Positions 22,529 through 34,592 of a stretch of DNA of 64,000 bases are shown piece by piece. The notes below the pieces were generated by a model that was not told the DNA's origin, did not search any database, and saw only the letters and a program-made list of their open reading frames with translations. The DNA is from Verticillium longisporum (Eukaryota; Ascomycota; Sordariomycetes; Glomerellales; Plectosphaerellaceae), in NCBI GenBank assembly GCA_019188255.1, contig JAETXT010000001.1, forward strand, positions 682,001 to 746,000, in the 5' to 3' direction. Position 1 is the stretch's first letter. Each line of letters starts with the position of its first letter. The position numbers were made by a program, and so were the translations under genes.

Positions 22529-24897
22529 TCAAGGCTTCTTCTCCTCAACAAGCGTGGGGGCGATTCGTCTCTTCTTGGGCTGGCTTCCGTCCTTGTCCCC
22601 GTCGCTGGCTTCCCGCTTGACACCACTGGGCTGCGTGGCGGCTGTGCTGGGAGTTTCGGGCGGCGTCGTCAGTGGCACCCCCGTAATCTTACCCGAGTTA
22701 GTCGCTGTGATACTGGGCATACTGCCAACGATCAGGGACGGATTCGTCGTAACCCCTGGCTGGGCCGCAGACGATTGCGTGGCGACAGACGATGTCGAGT
22801 TTGACCGAGCGGGTGACTGAGGAGGAGGATTGGCAAAGCCTGCATGAGACGGCGGGGATGGCGCTGTCATTGCGCCCGCCGGAGTCCGCTGCTGTTGTGG
22901 CAGACCATTGTTGGGGAAAGGTGATGGTGGAGCGAAGACCGAGGTAGGCGTCGGCACGGGTGTGTTCTGGTTTGATGAAGGAGTGGCGCCTAGCACAGGA
23001 TTCTTCGCCGTCGGCACCTCGCCCTGATAGACTTGGCCGAGCTCCCCAGGGGAAAATGAGAGAGTGGAACAAAATCCGTCAGATGAAGTGATGAGCAGCG
23101 TCAGACCGTCACTTGACCTACACACTGTTAGCATGCAATTTTCACACACAAAGCCTATCAAGGAGTGCACTGACCAGGCCAAATCTGTGAACGTCGCCAA
23201 GTGAAGGTTACTGACGACACAGATGGGCGTCTGTTGCTGCGTATCATAGAGCAGAACGGAGTCTTGTGTGCCGACGGCGTAAATCATACGATAAGGCAGG
23301 GCGAAGGCAGCCTTTGGCCCGGGTGCTGCTACAGGGCTTTCCGTGCTCGGCCTGACCTGTGTCGCACTCGACGCCTGCTGTTCTGAGGATGACCCAGGTG
23401 GCGGCGGCGGGTCCATGACGGATGATCCAGGAGACTGTTTGGAAACGGGCTCTGGCAAAGCCGGAATGGGTTCTTCTGCCGACGACGTGTCAATGGTGAT
23501 GTTTTTCGTTACTACAGGCGCCGTTCGCATGGTGTAAAAGATGGGTGAGCACTTGACGACCACCGACGGCTTCTTGTGGCCTGGCAAATGGGCAACCGGG
23601 GCCTTGTTGATGCCGCCCCTGCTGTAAATGTAGACTGTGTTCGTGACTTCGTAGGTAGATTTGGCGTCGGCGACGTGCTGGCTTTGATACTGCCCTGCGG
23701 GCGTCAAGAGCAGGCTGCCGTCGGGGGTGAAGGTCAACCGCCGGAAGAAGGATGTCAGCGTCTCGTTCGCATACAGGCTGGCGTTCTTGGTACCATGGCT
23801 CGGGTTCGCAGAGGCATGTGGCTTCGGAGACGGTTCCATCGGCATGACAGCCGGCAGAGGCATGGACGGTGCGGGGGAGGGAGACCTCCTTGCCGAGGAA
23901 GAGAAGGAAGATCGCCGGCTGTGGCTGATGACGCTGGGCGGGTTCATGGGAAGCGCAATGGAGGTCGGCGTCCCGGGAGCAGATGGCACGGGAGAGCCAG
24001 CAGTGCCATCGACGGCCAGGTAGGTGGAGCGGAAGCCGAACTCGGGAGGCGCCGGACTGCTGGATGAGATGCGCCGTGGCGGCAGTTCACTCTTGTTGTG
24101 GCTCGCGATTTTGGATGGTTTGTCGTCGTGTGAACCGCTAAGAGTGTACTGTCCGTCCTTCGTTTTGAGAGAATAGACGTGAACAGATCGATCTGACGAC
24201 TGTGTGGCGACGAACTCGTTCAAGGGGTCCCACGTCACGCCTTGCACGTAGTGGCTATGCTCGGCGATTTGGCGTATCAAGACGCCGGAGCTGGCGTTGT
24301 AGATGCGCGTGATGTTGTCCATGCTGCCGATGATAAAGTATGTACCGTCGGGCGACCATGCCAAGTCGTATATCTCGGAGCCACTCGAGCGGCACATGTG
24401 TTTGGTTCGCCATGTCTCCTTGTCCTCGAGGCCCTCGTTGCCGAATGCTGGACCGGCATGGTGCTCGGCGGGCACCCAGAGAATGACATTGCCGTCGTCA
24501 CCCGCGGATGCGAGCATATCCCCTGGTTAACAGATTGCTTAGCTGAGAGAGGCAGATTGGAGCAAGCTCGGAGCAAAACATACCCTTGGGTGACCATCGT
24601 ACGACGTTGACTGCCTGTGTGTGCTTGGACAAGGTGGACAGGTACTCGACCTTGCGATCCTCGCCGTTGCCCTCGACTTTCCATATCTAGAAGCCCTTGG
24701 TCAGCCTCCGTTGTTCCATTGAAAGGGGGGGGGGAATCCGCCCCCTCGTCAATTGCTTGTGCTTGTAGCTGACGTACCCTGACGTTGTTGTCCCCTCCAG
24801 CCGTAGCCAGCCGCCCCTTGCCTGACTGCTCGAAATGTGCGGAATAGACTGGGGCGTTCTGGTCATGCCAATTGATAATCAGAGGTGTGCTTTTCAT
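22529..24897 (-). CDS. CAC2: CAF-1 chromatin assembly factor subunit B (WD40)
   Basis: Exons (minus) 24897-24778, 24686-24584, 24522-23175, 23117-22529; introns of 91, 61 and 57 bp; 719 aa. The start [22 protein letters not shown] with [15 protein letters not shown] is the classic Cac2/p60 N-terminus. WD repeats continue ([62 protein letters not shown], each cut short here), and later [15 protein letters not shown] and [20 protein letters not shown]-1 deposits H3-H4 behind the replication fork. Large Ser/Pro-rich insertions sit between blades, and the 230-residue C-terminal tail is disordered and ends in KKRRIAPT, a likely nuclear signal. The last intron (57 bp) is divisible by three with no stop, so its retention would go unnoticed by frame alone. 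The first intron holds a ten-base C/G homopolymer. Confidence 0.93.
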
Positions 24898-26504
24898 CGT
24901 GTCGGCAGCGTATGTGGAGGACGGAAGGAGAGATGCATGTGAAGCGTGTGTTGGTGGTACTCGTCAATGGCCGATACGCTTTGGGAGCTCAGACGAGCTG
25001 GCTTGGATGGGAGGGGGGGCTAGCTCGGAGTATGTGTTTGTCGAGTCTCGATGGCAGGTTTGGTATAGGTTCTAGTTATAGTTTGTAGACGATGCGTCGC
25101 AGCTGGCGCTTCGAGTTCAGGTCTGCTGGGACGGGATTCGTGGCGAGTGTTTCTGTGGCTTGAGGGGGGGAGGTTCGTGCTAACGTTTGGCTGTTGATCG
25201 ATATGTTTTGACGTGGGGGAGATTGGGGAGTGAGTGACAAGGTCTACGAGCAGGAGCTCTCTGTAGGTGGAGGCCCACTACAACAAAGTATCAGGTAGAT
25301 TCAGCAGCTGGAAAAGATGTCGTTGATGGAAGAACGATGGCGACAGGTCGGAGTGACTGGTCGAGTAGGTAGGCAGGGAAAGAAAGTCATTCAAAGTAGA
25401 AGATCGGAAATGGGAATTGGCATGGCAGGCTTGGTTGCTGCTGTGAACAGTAAGGTCAGGCAAAGCAAAGGTGTAGGTAAGGATCTAGGTAGGTAGTAGG
25501 TGGGAAGGCGATCCAGCCAACTGGAGGTCATGGTCACGAGCTGCTCCTACCTACAGTGGCTGCTCCAGGTCCCCAAGCCAAACAGCAGGTACTGTATACG
25601 AACTGGTGGTGACGGTGTCAGGCACGGTAAAGGTAGCGGATACTTGTCTGACAGGCTCTAAACAGACGGGCTGTGAGTGGAGGCCGCAGCGGGAGGAGTG
25701 GGGACGGTCTGGGACGTGCCTGCCTGACGTGGTCGTGTTACCAGGATGAGACGGAGGGCAGGTGCAGATGGGCAATGGATTGGATCGTGCTGCCTCACAC
25801 TGATGGCCGCCTTCCCTCTTTCCAGCTTTTGCTCGTGTTGTGCTCGGATGGGTCCCGCGCCTGGGCATCTCACGAGGGAGCGCGCGAATGGTCATTTCTC
25901 ACCGGGTCATCTGCTGCATGGTGCATTATCTCCAGCTGCCCACCCCCCTTACCGCCCCCCTACTGCACATCACCTCCTGCCCTGCGCAGCCATAGGTACT
26001 AAGCCTCCTCGTGCGCCGGCGAATCCTCTGCGGTGAGCCGGTAGCGAGCTGCCTGGACGCTGCGAAGACCCAGTCAACCAGTGCGCGGATGAGATGGCGG
26101 CCACACGACGGTCGGTGGTGGGCAACCTACACGTACTGCACTCTTCGCAGATTCCATACGGGCCTTCATCATTCTGACGTGGGAACCTTGACAGCACTAC
26201 CCGTCGAGGAGCCCCTCGCATAAGGAACACCGAAGTCTCCCCTTACGATCAACTACCAGCAATCAACTGGGTATCTTGCCTACCTTATGTAAATGATTGG
26301 CTTGCGTAACACCTTATCCACTCACAGCCACGGTCGAGACTTCGCTGACAGGCTGCTTCTTGCTGTCACAAAAGACAAGGCACGAGACGATAAACGAGGC
26401 AACCTGATACATATGAAAAAAAAAACGAAGAAACAAACATTCGCCATGTACAATCTAGTCAAGGAATGCTGCTGTGAGTGACGGCAAACTGCTGCTGAAT
26501 TTCG
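24898..26504. other. CAC2 promoter and ABCC 3' flank
   Basis: A 1.6-kb interval with GGTAGGTA-type tracts at about 25360-25502. No convincing coding sequence; open frames near 25551-25895 and 25673-26002 overlap on opposite strands and lack family resemblance. Confidence 0.45.
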
Positions 26505-29500
26505 TCACCCAAAGATCACGTCCCGAAGCTTCTCCTTCTCTCCACTCTCCTCGCACATGCCCCGGAAGACGCCGTCCCGTCCCTTCTCCCACAGCGCCTT
26601 CGGCGACCCAAACTCGACGACCTTGCCCTCGCCCAGCACCAGGATCCGGTCAAAGTCCGCAATCGTGCTGAGGCGGTGCGCAATGACGATGAGCGTCGAG
26701 TCCGTGAACTCCTCGCGGATCGAACGCTGGATCAGCGCGTCCGTCGCCATGTCGACCCCCGACGTCGCCCCGTCGAGCACCATGATCTTGGGTCGCGCGA
26801 CGATGGCGCGGGCGAGGCAGAGGAGCTGCCGCTGCCCTTGCGAGAGGTTGAGTCCGCCTTCCGAGATGGCAGACGACAGGCTGCGGAACAGGTTCGTGTT
26901 CTTTGCCACGGCAGTCGTGGGCGACGAGGCTGGTCCGGAGGGCGTGCCGGGGGACGAGGACTCGTCTGCGCCGACAAGGTGCACGCGCTGCAGCGAGTCC
27001 TCGAGCTCGACATCCGAGCGGTCGTTGAAGGGGTCGAGGTTCGTTCGGACCGTGCCCGAGAAGAGGACCGGGTCCTGCGGGATGATGGCGAGGCGGGAGC
27101 GGAGCTCCTGCAGCTTGATCTTGGAAATGTCGAGGCCGTCAACGTGGATACTTCCCGACCGCGCCTCGAGGAAACGGAACAGCGCCAAGGTGAGAGAGGA
27201 CTTTCCGGCGCCCGTCCGGCCAATCACGCCGATGCGCTCGTTCTTGTTGACGCTGAACGTCAGGCCCTTGAGGACGGGCGGCAGATCATTGGCGTAGCTG
27301 ACAACAAGGTCGTTGACCTCGAGACGGCCCTCGGTGGGCCACATGGCCGGGGGCTCTTCGCCGCCCTGCTCTTCAGTGGGGAGTTCCGAGTATTCGACAA
27401 CACGCTCGGCAGCATTCATGTCGAGCTCGATGCTTGCGTAGTTGCGGATCGCCCACAGGACCGACTCGGAAAAGTCGAGCGCGAAAGACAGGGTGAAGCC
27501 AGCGAGCGCGGCGTCCATCTCAGCATCGGCCAGGATCATGGCAGCCACGACGACGGAGAACATGGCACCCACAATGGACATGCGCCAGCCCATCCAGCGG
27601 TTGAACAGCCACAGATGCCATGTTGCCATGTCGTAGTCGTCAAGCTTGGTGTACAAGGCATTGATGTAGCTATGCGACTTGTCAAAGCCTCGGATAGTGG
27701 TCACGCCCGTGAGAGCAGAGCCGAAAAGCTCAAAGATGGGCGACTTGGTCGTGCTTTCAAGGCGCTTGCTGGGACGCGCGGCGTCGAGGTAACGCAGAGC
27801 GATTCGAGCGCAAATCAGAAGGAGAATCGTCGCCAGAACAATGATGAGCGGAGAGACAAACATGGATGCAATGCAGATGCCAATAACGCTGAGGGCCGAG
27901 TTGAGCGTCAGCGTCAGGTCAATGGCAATGCGGCTATCGATGATGTTGAAGTCGGCGGTGAAACGGTTGAGAATGCGGCCGACGGGCACCGTATCGAGCC
28001 ATCGAAGCGGCGTTCGCAGGACCGTGTGCGTCATGTTTCGGAACATGTGCCTGCTCGCCTTGAGACTCATAAGGAACAGGTAGAAGAAGCGCATGACACC
28101 AAGAGCTACCGTGCCCAAGGAGATGGCAATATAAACACCAAGGTAATAATTGAGACTGCGGTCCTGTGTCGTCCGGAAAGGCGTTGAAGCTGTGTGGATT
28201 GTACTGTGCTGGAGAGTCGTGGCATAGATATGGCCATACTCTTCGAGTCCGTGGACATGAGCTTCCGCAGTGTCACCGGTCCAGACACGAAGCCACCAGG
28301 ATCGGCCGAGAGTGATGACCTCGAAGGAGACGAAGATGAGCGTAGCCAGGGTCCACCACGACCAGCCACCGCTGTCGCGAAGATACGTGGCATAAACGTG
28401 CTTCTTGATAGCGCCTTGCTCACGCGTCTCATCCTCGACAAACTGGCGTGCGGATTTGGACGGCACCTTCTTGATGACACCGCCGTCAATGTCTTCGTTT
28501 TCGAGTACTTGAATGGCGTCAAGGTCAACGTCTGACGCCTGCTCCGAGTTGACGGCTGTGGCTTCGTCGTCGCCCATGTTGTCGGCATGGGACTGCTCAT
28601 GGCTCTTGATAAGCTGCAGCGTTCCATCCTCGTCCAGTTCAGAGAGAAGGCCATTGTGTTGAACCGTACCGTCGCCGAGCTCGACGATGTATTTGGTCTT
28701 TGACTCGCAGAGAGCAACGTGATGTGTCACGAGAATTCGAGTTCGACCTTTGCTGAGAGGCCCAGTCAGGCACTTTTCGAAAATGTGACGGCCGACGTGG
28801 GCATCAACAGCGCTGAAAATGTCGTCAAACACAAGGATACCGGCGCGAGAATAAATTGCCCTAGCCAGAGTAACACGCCACTTTTGACCGCCGCTGAGGT
28901 TGATGCCGTTGGTGCCGAGCTCCGTCTTGTCGCCGTCGGTGAACATGTCCAGATCCTTAGTCAGTGCACATGCGAAGACAGTGTCCTTGTATCGCTTTTC
29001 GTCATACGGAAGACCGAAGAGAACGTTGTCCTTGAGGGAGGCGTTCTCGATCCAGGGAATCTGGCCGACGTATGCGATGCTGTGGGGAAGGAGCCAGTTG
29101 CCGGCGTTGGCTTGACTGTCGTTGCGTTCGATTCTGGTCGGCGCCTTGGGGGCATAAATCTTGCCGGAAAGTAAATCCGTCTCGCCCAGGATAGCAGCGA
29201 GCAACAGACTCTTTCCAGACCCGGTCTTGCCAGAGATGACCGAGAGCTCGCCGGCTGGGAAGCTCAAGTTGACATCGCGCAAAATGAAACGATCGGCATC
29301 ATTGGTTTCTTCATCGACAGGCCAAGCGATGTCGGCGTTCTCAAAGGCAATATCGTGGCCTTCTGTGATGGTCTGCGTGATCTCGGGTCCATTTAGATAG
29401 GCTTCAATTCGGAAGATGGAGACTTTGGCATCGACGAGATCTGTTGTCAGCTCGGGAATCAGGGATAGCGCAAGCTCCAGAGATTTGAAGACGCCAATGC

Positions 29501-31234
29501 TGACGAATGCGACAGATGGTGTCAGAGTCTCGTTGATCCAGGCGTACACGGCAAGAGACGTCGCAGCGAGAAGAACCGGGATGGCGACCCAGGAGCCGAA
29601 TAGCATCGAGTCGCTTCTGAACACGTCCCAGATGGCACCGAGCTCTCGCTCTCTCATGGCAAGGATCCGGCCCTCCCATTGTCTCTCAAGTGCGGAGAAC
29701 TTGATCTGACGCATGCCCTGCAAGCTCGTTGACGAGGGTCAGCTTCTGGTCCCTGATTTTCATGAGACGGTCCTGCGCGTTGGAATACACCTTGGTGTAG
29801 TAGATGTTGAACGGCAAGATGACGGCCCAAGTGGCGAGACCTGAGAGCAAAGGGATCCAGCCTAACAGGGAAACGAGGAACCACATGGCGAAAGCGAGCT
29901 TTGTAGCACTTGCAGGGAAAAAGAATTGGAAAGCGGCAAAGTCGGCCACTCGCTTGGTGTCAACACCTATCAGATTGACGACACCCTGCTGGGATTTGAG
30001 GGCATCGGCATCCGATTCCTCTTCCTCATCCTGGCTGTCTTTCTTGGTGCCGTCCTCATTGGTGCTCACTTTCAAGGCGTCCGTCTTGCTGGCTTGTTTG
30101 ACATTCTTGCGACGCATAGCCTTCTCGACAATCAGGGCAGAAAGGAGTCCGCGCAGGGGGATGCACACATCGGACCAGGAGATCCAGAACAGACAGGCCG
30201 AGAACCAGGCATCGGCTAGAACGGTCAGGCCAAGCCAGAAAACCATGATCCAGGTCTCGACGCTGAGCTTTTCTCCTGGCTGTCTCGCCTCGAGTGCCCG
30301 AAGGATGCGAAGGGTGACCCAGTAAGGAGCAAAGCTTACGACGTTCCTGAAGATGGCGAGAAGCCACTGAATCATGAGGGGCCAGCGGAACGCCCAGATG
30401 ACGTTCTTCCAGAGAGGGCCCTTGAAGTTGTATGCCTTCCACTGCGCAGATTGGTCCCTGGCACGCGTGTTGTGGTCGGGCCGGGGAAGGTCAGCGACCT
30501 CAAGGTCCTTCTTGGCTGTCGCTTGTTTGAGGACGCCGGTACACCAGCTCCAGGTGAAGCGGCTATAAGCGGATACGGTGTGCATGCGATCGACAATCTT
30601 GCCATCTACAAAAACATCAGGCCTGCGTTGCACTGTGATGCTGGCTGTAGTGAGACCCAGGGCCGCGACGAGATTGACGATACGGAGCGCGAAGGACGCG
30701 TTGTCACGGTGAAGAAGCTCTCCCAGAAGACTGGTGTCCTGTACCAGGAGAAGAAGGAGAAGGAGCAAGCTGCTGAGCCAGGTCCAGAGACCGACATTGT
30801 AGGCCAGGACCGAGTCATTTGTTGCAATGATGCAAACAGTTTGTACAGCAAGCAGAAGCTGTGAATGTCAGGTCAATATTATATGCATGCATGACTCGAT
30901 GCTAAGGTGTACTCACCCACGATGCCGTGGTTGTCCAATCTTGCAGGGAAAGACCCTGCCGTCCTTCGGAGCTCGTGGTGGACAGAACGGAGAGCGTTAT
31001 TGAAGTGGCACAGCCGAGAGCGGCAAAGAAGGCAATGAAGACCTTTGGCCAGCGGTTGGAGAAGGCAGCAACAGCTTCAGGCGTACTCTTGCCATCCTGG
31101 TCTGAGTAAAAGTTGTCCTTTGGAGCGCGAGTACGAAGCTGCTTGACTAGACCTGAGAGGGCGGGGAGCGTGCAAAGGGCGATGAAGGCCAGAATCGCGG
31201 CCAGTCCGCCTAGTAACGTCGAGTCGCGAGACAT
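26505..31234 (-). CDS. ABCC (MRP/Ybt1-type) ABC transporter with frameshift and degenerate NBD2
   Basis: Exons (minus) 31234-30917 and 30858-26505, 58-bp intron; about 1557 aa if bridged. Layout: an N-terminal TMD0 of five hydrophobic segments (to about residue 200), TMD1 with a long acidic insert (KKDSQDEEEESDADALKSQQ) typical of the Ybt1 branch, NBD1, TMD2, NBD2. NBD1 has Walker A GKTGSGKS, signature LSGGQ and Walker B ILVFDDIFSAVD, with Asp at the catalytic site as usual in ABCC. NBD2 has Walker A GRTGAGKS, signature LSQGQ and switch His in VIAHRLS, but its Walker B reads IMVLDGATSGVD: Gly replaces the catalytic Glu. The frame breaks at 29718-29724, where LVNEL must join QGMRQIKFSALE. The family normally has NELLQG, so two bases appear missing. 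Likely substrates (inference): bile-acid-like, glutathione-conjugate or toxin export at the vacuole or plasma membrane. Confidence 0.9.
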
Positions 31235-32493
31235 GATGGGGGCCGTAGGTGGAACGGCGCAGAAGGGAAATGTGTCGTGCCGTATCGTATTGCTGTGTCG
31301 GAGCACCGTAGTGTTTATCGTCGCCGAGGGGGAAGAAAGGCTCAAGGTACCGTGGTACTTCGTAGTGTTTCCAAGAGGTGACTCTTAAGAAGTGAGTCGA
31401 GTTTTGACGCCTAGAATTGGAAGCTGACGTGATGCCGATGAGTCTGCACACATCCAGCCTCACCTCAACTCCTCACTTGAGCGCGTGTACGAGATACGCG
31501 CAAGGTTCGGCAGCCACCCTAGTCGCCTGCACTGGGGTCTGCAATGTTCCGTGAAGCCCAAGTCGAAGGTCCCAGGTTCGAATCGACGAGTCGGGTGTTG
31601 TTGTACGTCGAATCGAACGAAAATTCTGGCACCGTACCGGATCGAATCACTATTAAAGCAAACGAGCAGAGTTCAGAAGGAGGGGATGCTGGGGGTCCTG
31701 GTCCCTCGTTCAACGACGAAACTTCGTCGTCCGCGGTTGTCATCCTTCACGCCGCCGCCGCTTCGGTGAGATGAGTCGAACGTGGGCGAGCATCCACACT
31801 GCCTTACCAAGCAGAGGCAAGATGGTCGCCCCCACCAGCAATGTCCCACCATGTTGACCAATGTCGAATGCCATCGCATCGATTTTTTTTCTCTTCGCCG
31901 AATCAATTTGAGGTTAGATCCAGATGCAGAGGCTGCAACCTCCCGCCTTGGCCTAACCGAAAGCATGCCTAGTAGTCTGGTCTGGCGGTGACCACCTCAG
32001 CCGTTCCAGCCGTGGCAGGTGGCGCGTGCAGGCGAACTGGGAGACAGATGCCAATGGCGATAGCACCTGGAAGGGCGTGAAGATGTCTTCGACATGTAAG
32101 GTAGTTAGTTAGGACAAGTTGTCGGTCGACATGTACAAAGGTTGACATGCCAAGCTAGGTATCTATCGAATGCTGCTTAGGTACTCTTGAGCTGGGTCAA
32201 TTTGAGGCTCCTCCCTCTTTCCTTTTCTCTTTGTCTGTCTCGCTCGGTCGGTGACCACAAACCCCCTCACTTTTCGCTGCACCCTTCTTCATTGCATCAT
32301 CCAAGGGTACATGTACATGCACACTCGGATGGTATCTCTGATCCCTGTCTGATGGGCCGGAGACTTTTCAGTTTCATTTGGCCTCAATCACGCAAACACT
32401 ACGGTCGCAAAATGACTAGTACTCCAGTTGTGCCTCCCCAAACGCCATGCTCTCCCATCCTACAGCTCTCCCACCTGCGATAGGCCGACCCTT
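31235..32493. other. ABCC promoter and ATG6 3' flank
   Basis: No gene recognised in 1.26 kb. A T-loop-like string (ggttcgaatc near 31578) has no pairing T-stem and is not a tRNA. Confidence 0.5.
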
Positions 32494-34011
32494 TCAGTTC
32501 CCGCCATTTCTCGCATTCGAGCTGACATTGCTAGCGTGGGCGAGCAGGAACTTGCAGCACGTCAGCGTCAACTTGCACGCCTTGGTCCACCCGTCGTCCT
32601 GCGCGATGCCCAGCGTGATGCAGACGTCGTGAATCCTGTCACCCTCAATCTTATAGGGGAGACTCAGCGGGTGGCCCTCGGCTGACGTCTGGCGGTGCAC
32701 GTACGCTCCCAGCTGCCGCACGAGTTCGAGGAACGCGACCATGGCATTGTCAAACTTGCGATGCATGAACGTTAGACCGAGGGGCAGGTCGCCGTTGGAG
32801 AAGAGCTCGAGCACGTGCTTCTTCGGCGCCGGCGGAGGTCCGCTTCGGTGCGACCCCAGCCGGCTGCTCGAAGGCGACGGGAGCTCGTATCGAATGATCC
32901 TGGAGGTGCTCCCCATGGGCTGCGGTTCAAAGCCGTCAAACTTATAGCTCAGCTTCTCTGCCACTGTCACGAGCAGCAGGAGCGCATGGCCCCACGCCGC
33001 GTTGATCTCAGGCCAGTCCACAGCCTTGTTGGACAGGCGGCCCAGCCGTAGCCCGTTGATCGTGGCAAAAGTGCCGTCGTGACTGATGCAGAACGTGTCG
33101 TTGTACACGTTGGATCGTTGTAGTTTCTCCAAGAGGCGTGAATCATGGTCGAACTTGGAGTTGATACTGTCTCGTTCGTTTTGAAACTCGGACAGCTTGG
33201 CCGTGAAGGCGTTTCGCTCGCGCCAGAATTCTTCCTCTTCCCGGTCCAACGCCCGCGCCTCGTCTTCCAGGCCGAGAATCTCCTCGTCTACGGCTGCCTT
33301 CTCCTTCTCCAGTTTAAGCAGCTCGGCGGAAGCCTCTGCCTCGGCCTGTCTTGCCTTCTCAAGCGACTGCTGTTGTTTCTTGATATCCTCCTCGCTCGGC
33401 TGCTGGGCTTGGGCCTGCTTCAGGAAACCCACATATGCGTCTCTCTCCTTGTTCGCAGCCTCGAGTTTCTTCTGCAGACCCTCCACCAGCATATCAGTAC
33501 ACTCGACACATACGGGGTGGTCAATATCTGACCGCGCCGACAGTATCTCGTGCAGCTTGTGGATGCGCTCGATCTCGTGTGTCTTGGCCATTTCGCGCGT
33601 GCCGTTTGTTTCGGTGGACCTATTCGGTCTTGTTGAGCGTCGGTTCGTGTTGGAGGGCTCGTGGCGAGAAGAAAGAGGTTGGGCGACCTGGGACTCGGTC
33701 AGGTAGATGAAGGACATGTTTGGATCTCGTTGTGATCCACCGCCGGCGTTGCGCTTGAACATGGCTGGTGCAGCATTCTGGGCAACGCGATCGTAGAGTG
33801 CCTTTCTCTGCTGGTCTTGCGGTGAAGATCCTTTGGACAGTTGTGACTGCTTGAGTTGTTGCTGTGAGGAGTTGGCTGTCAACGTCAGACAGGCAGTCAA
33901 GAGTGGCAAGATCAGTCATGACGAACCCACGAGCAGGTCATAGGCAGCTGGGTTGAGCTCGTCGAGCGAGCTGTCAAGCTTGAGTGGCGTGCGGCACTTT
34001 TGGCAATACAT
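32494..34011 (-). CDS. ATG6: Autophagy protein Atg6 / Vps30 (Beclin-1)
   Basis: Exons (minus) 34011-33927 and 33875-32494, 51-bp intron (donor gttcgt), 488 aa. Atg6 is a core subunit of both PI3-kinase complexes: complex I with Atg14 for autophagy, complex II with Vps38 for vacuolar sorting. The first exon supplies the family's CxxC (MYCQKCRTPLKLD); the second CxxC, CVECTDMLVEGL, lies near residue 160. A coiled coil spans about 165-290. The evolutionarily conserved (BARA) domain follows: NVYNDTFCISHDGTFATING, WPEINAAWGHALLLL, a membrane-facing aromatic loop region, and KACKLTLTCCKFLLAHAS near the end. ATG14 lies 9.6 kb away. The promoter is shared with SCM3 (581 bp, divergent). Confidence 0.95.
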
Positions 34012-34592
34012 GATGCGTTGTGTATAGCCTGCACTAATTCAACATGGCTGCAACATGCATGGAGTATGTGGCTGTCAATCTTGGTATTCTTGTTCGTCAG
34101 CGAAAGATTGTTTGGTTGGTTGTTGAAGGAAGCTTTGGAGTTGAAGCCCAGGGACTGGACTGGTGTGGTTGGACAGGTTCCCAAGCTGCGTCACACCCCC
34201 CATCAGTACCCTGCACCAGCAGCACAGCGCGCGCGGCGGGGCCTTTTGGGTAGCCTCCCCGTACTACTCGAGGTCCAGCGGCCGTACGCTATAGTTCCCC
34301 ACTAGAAGGACGGTCAACAGTGTCACCTGCGGGGCACTAATGATCGCGTGGCCTAAGCGTCACATGCAGACGCGTGGGACAGCTCCATCACATCCACCTT
34401 ACCCGCGACAAAGCGCGTCTCAATTAAGCCCCTGGCTCGACGTCGCTCCAGTGACCGAGTAGATTCACCTCACAGTGCCTGGATCCGGGCGATATCAGTT
34501 GAGGCGGCGCAAAGCAAGTCGTGAGCTCCGTGTCAGATCAATAGGGGAGGAAATCAAGGCCTGTTTCTCCGTGAGGCTCCTCAAGCACCGAC
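34012..34592. other. Divergent promoter ATG6 / SCM3
   Basis: A 581-bp bidirectional upstream region with an ACGCGT hexamer at 34370-34375. The first 200 bases on the ATG6 side are AT-richer. No coding sequence was seen. Confidence 0.6.
34370..34375. promoter_or_regulatory. MCB-like ACGCGT upstream of SCM3
   Basis: The palindromic hexamer ACGCGT is the core of the yeast MCB element bound by the MBF complex (Mbp1-Swi6) at G1/S. It lies 218 bp before the SCM3 start codon. Function is inferred from position and from matching sites at SPC105 and AME1. Confidence 0.4.

Noticed and set aside
26676..28187. 503-codon open frame on the plus strand opposite the ABCC transporter
   Set aside because: It is antisense to well-conserved NBD2/TMD2 coding sequence, has biased shadow composition and no recognisable domain.
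31560..31600. tRNA-like T-loop string ggttcgaatc
   Set aside because: The flanking bases do not form a T-stem, and no acceptor or anticodon stems could be drawn around it on either strand.
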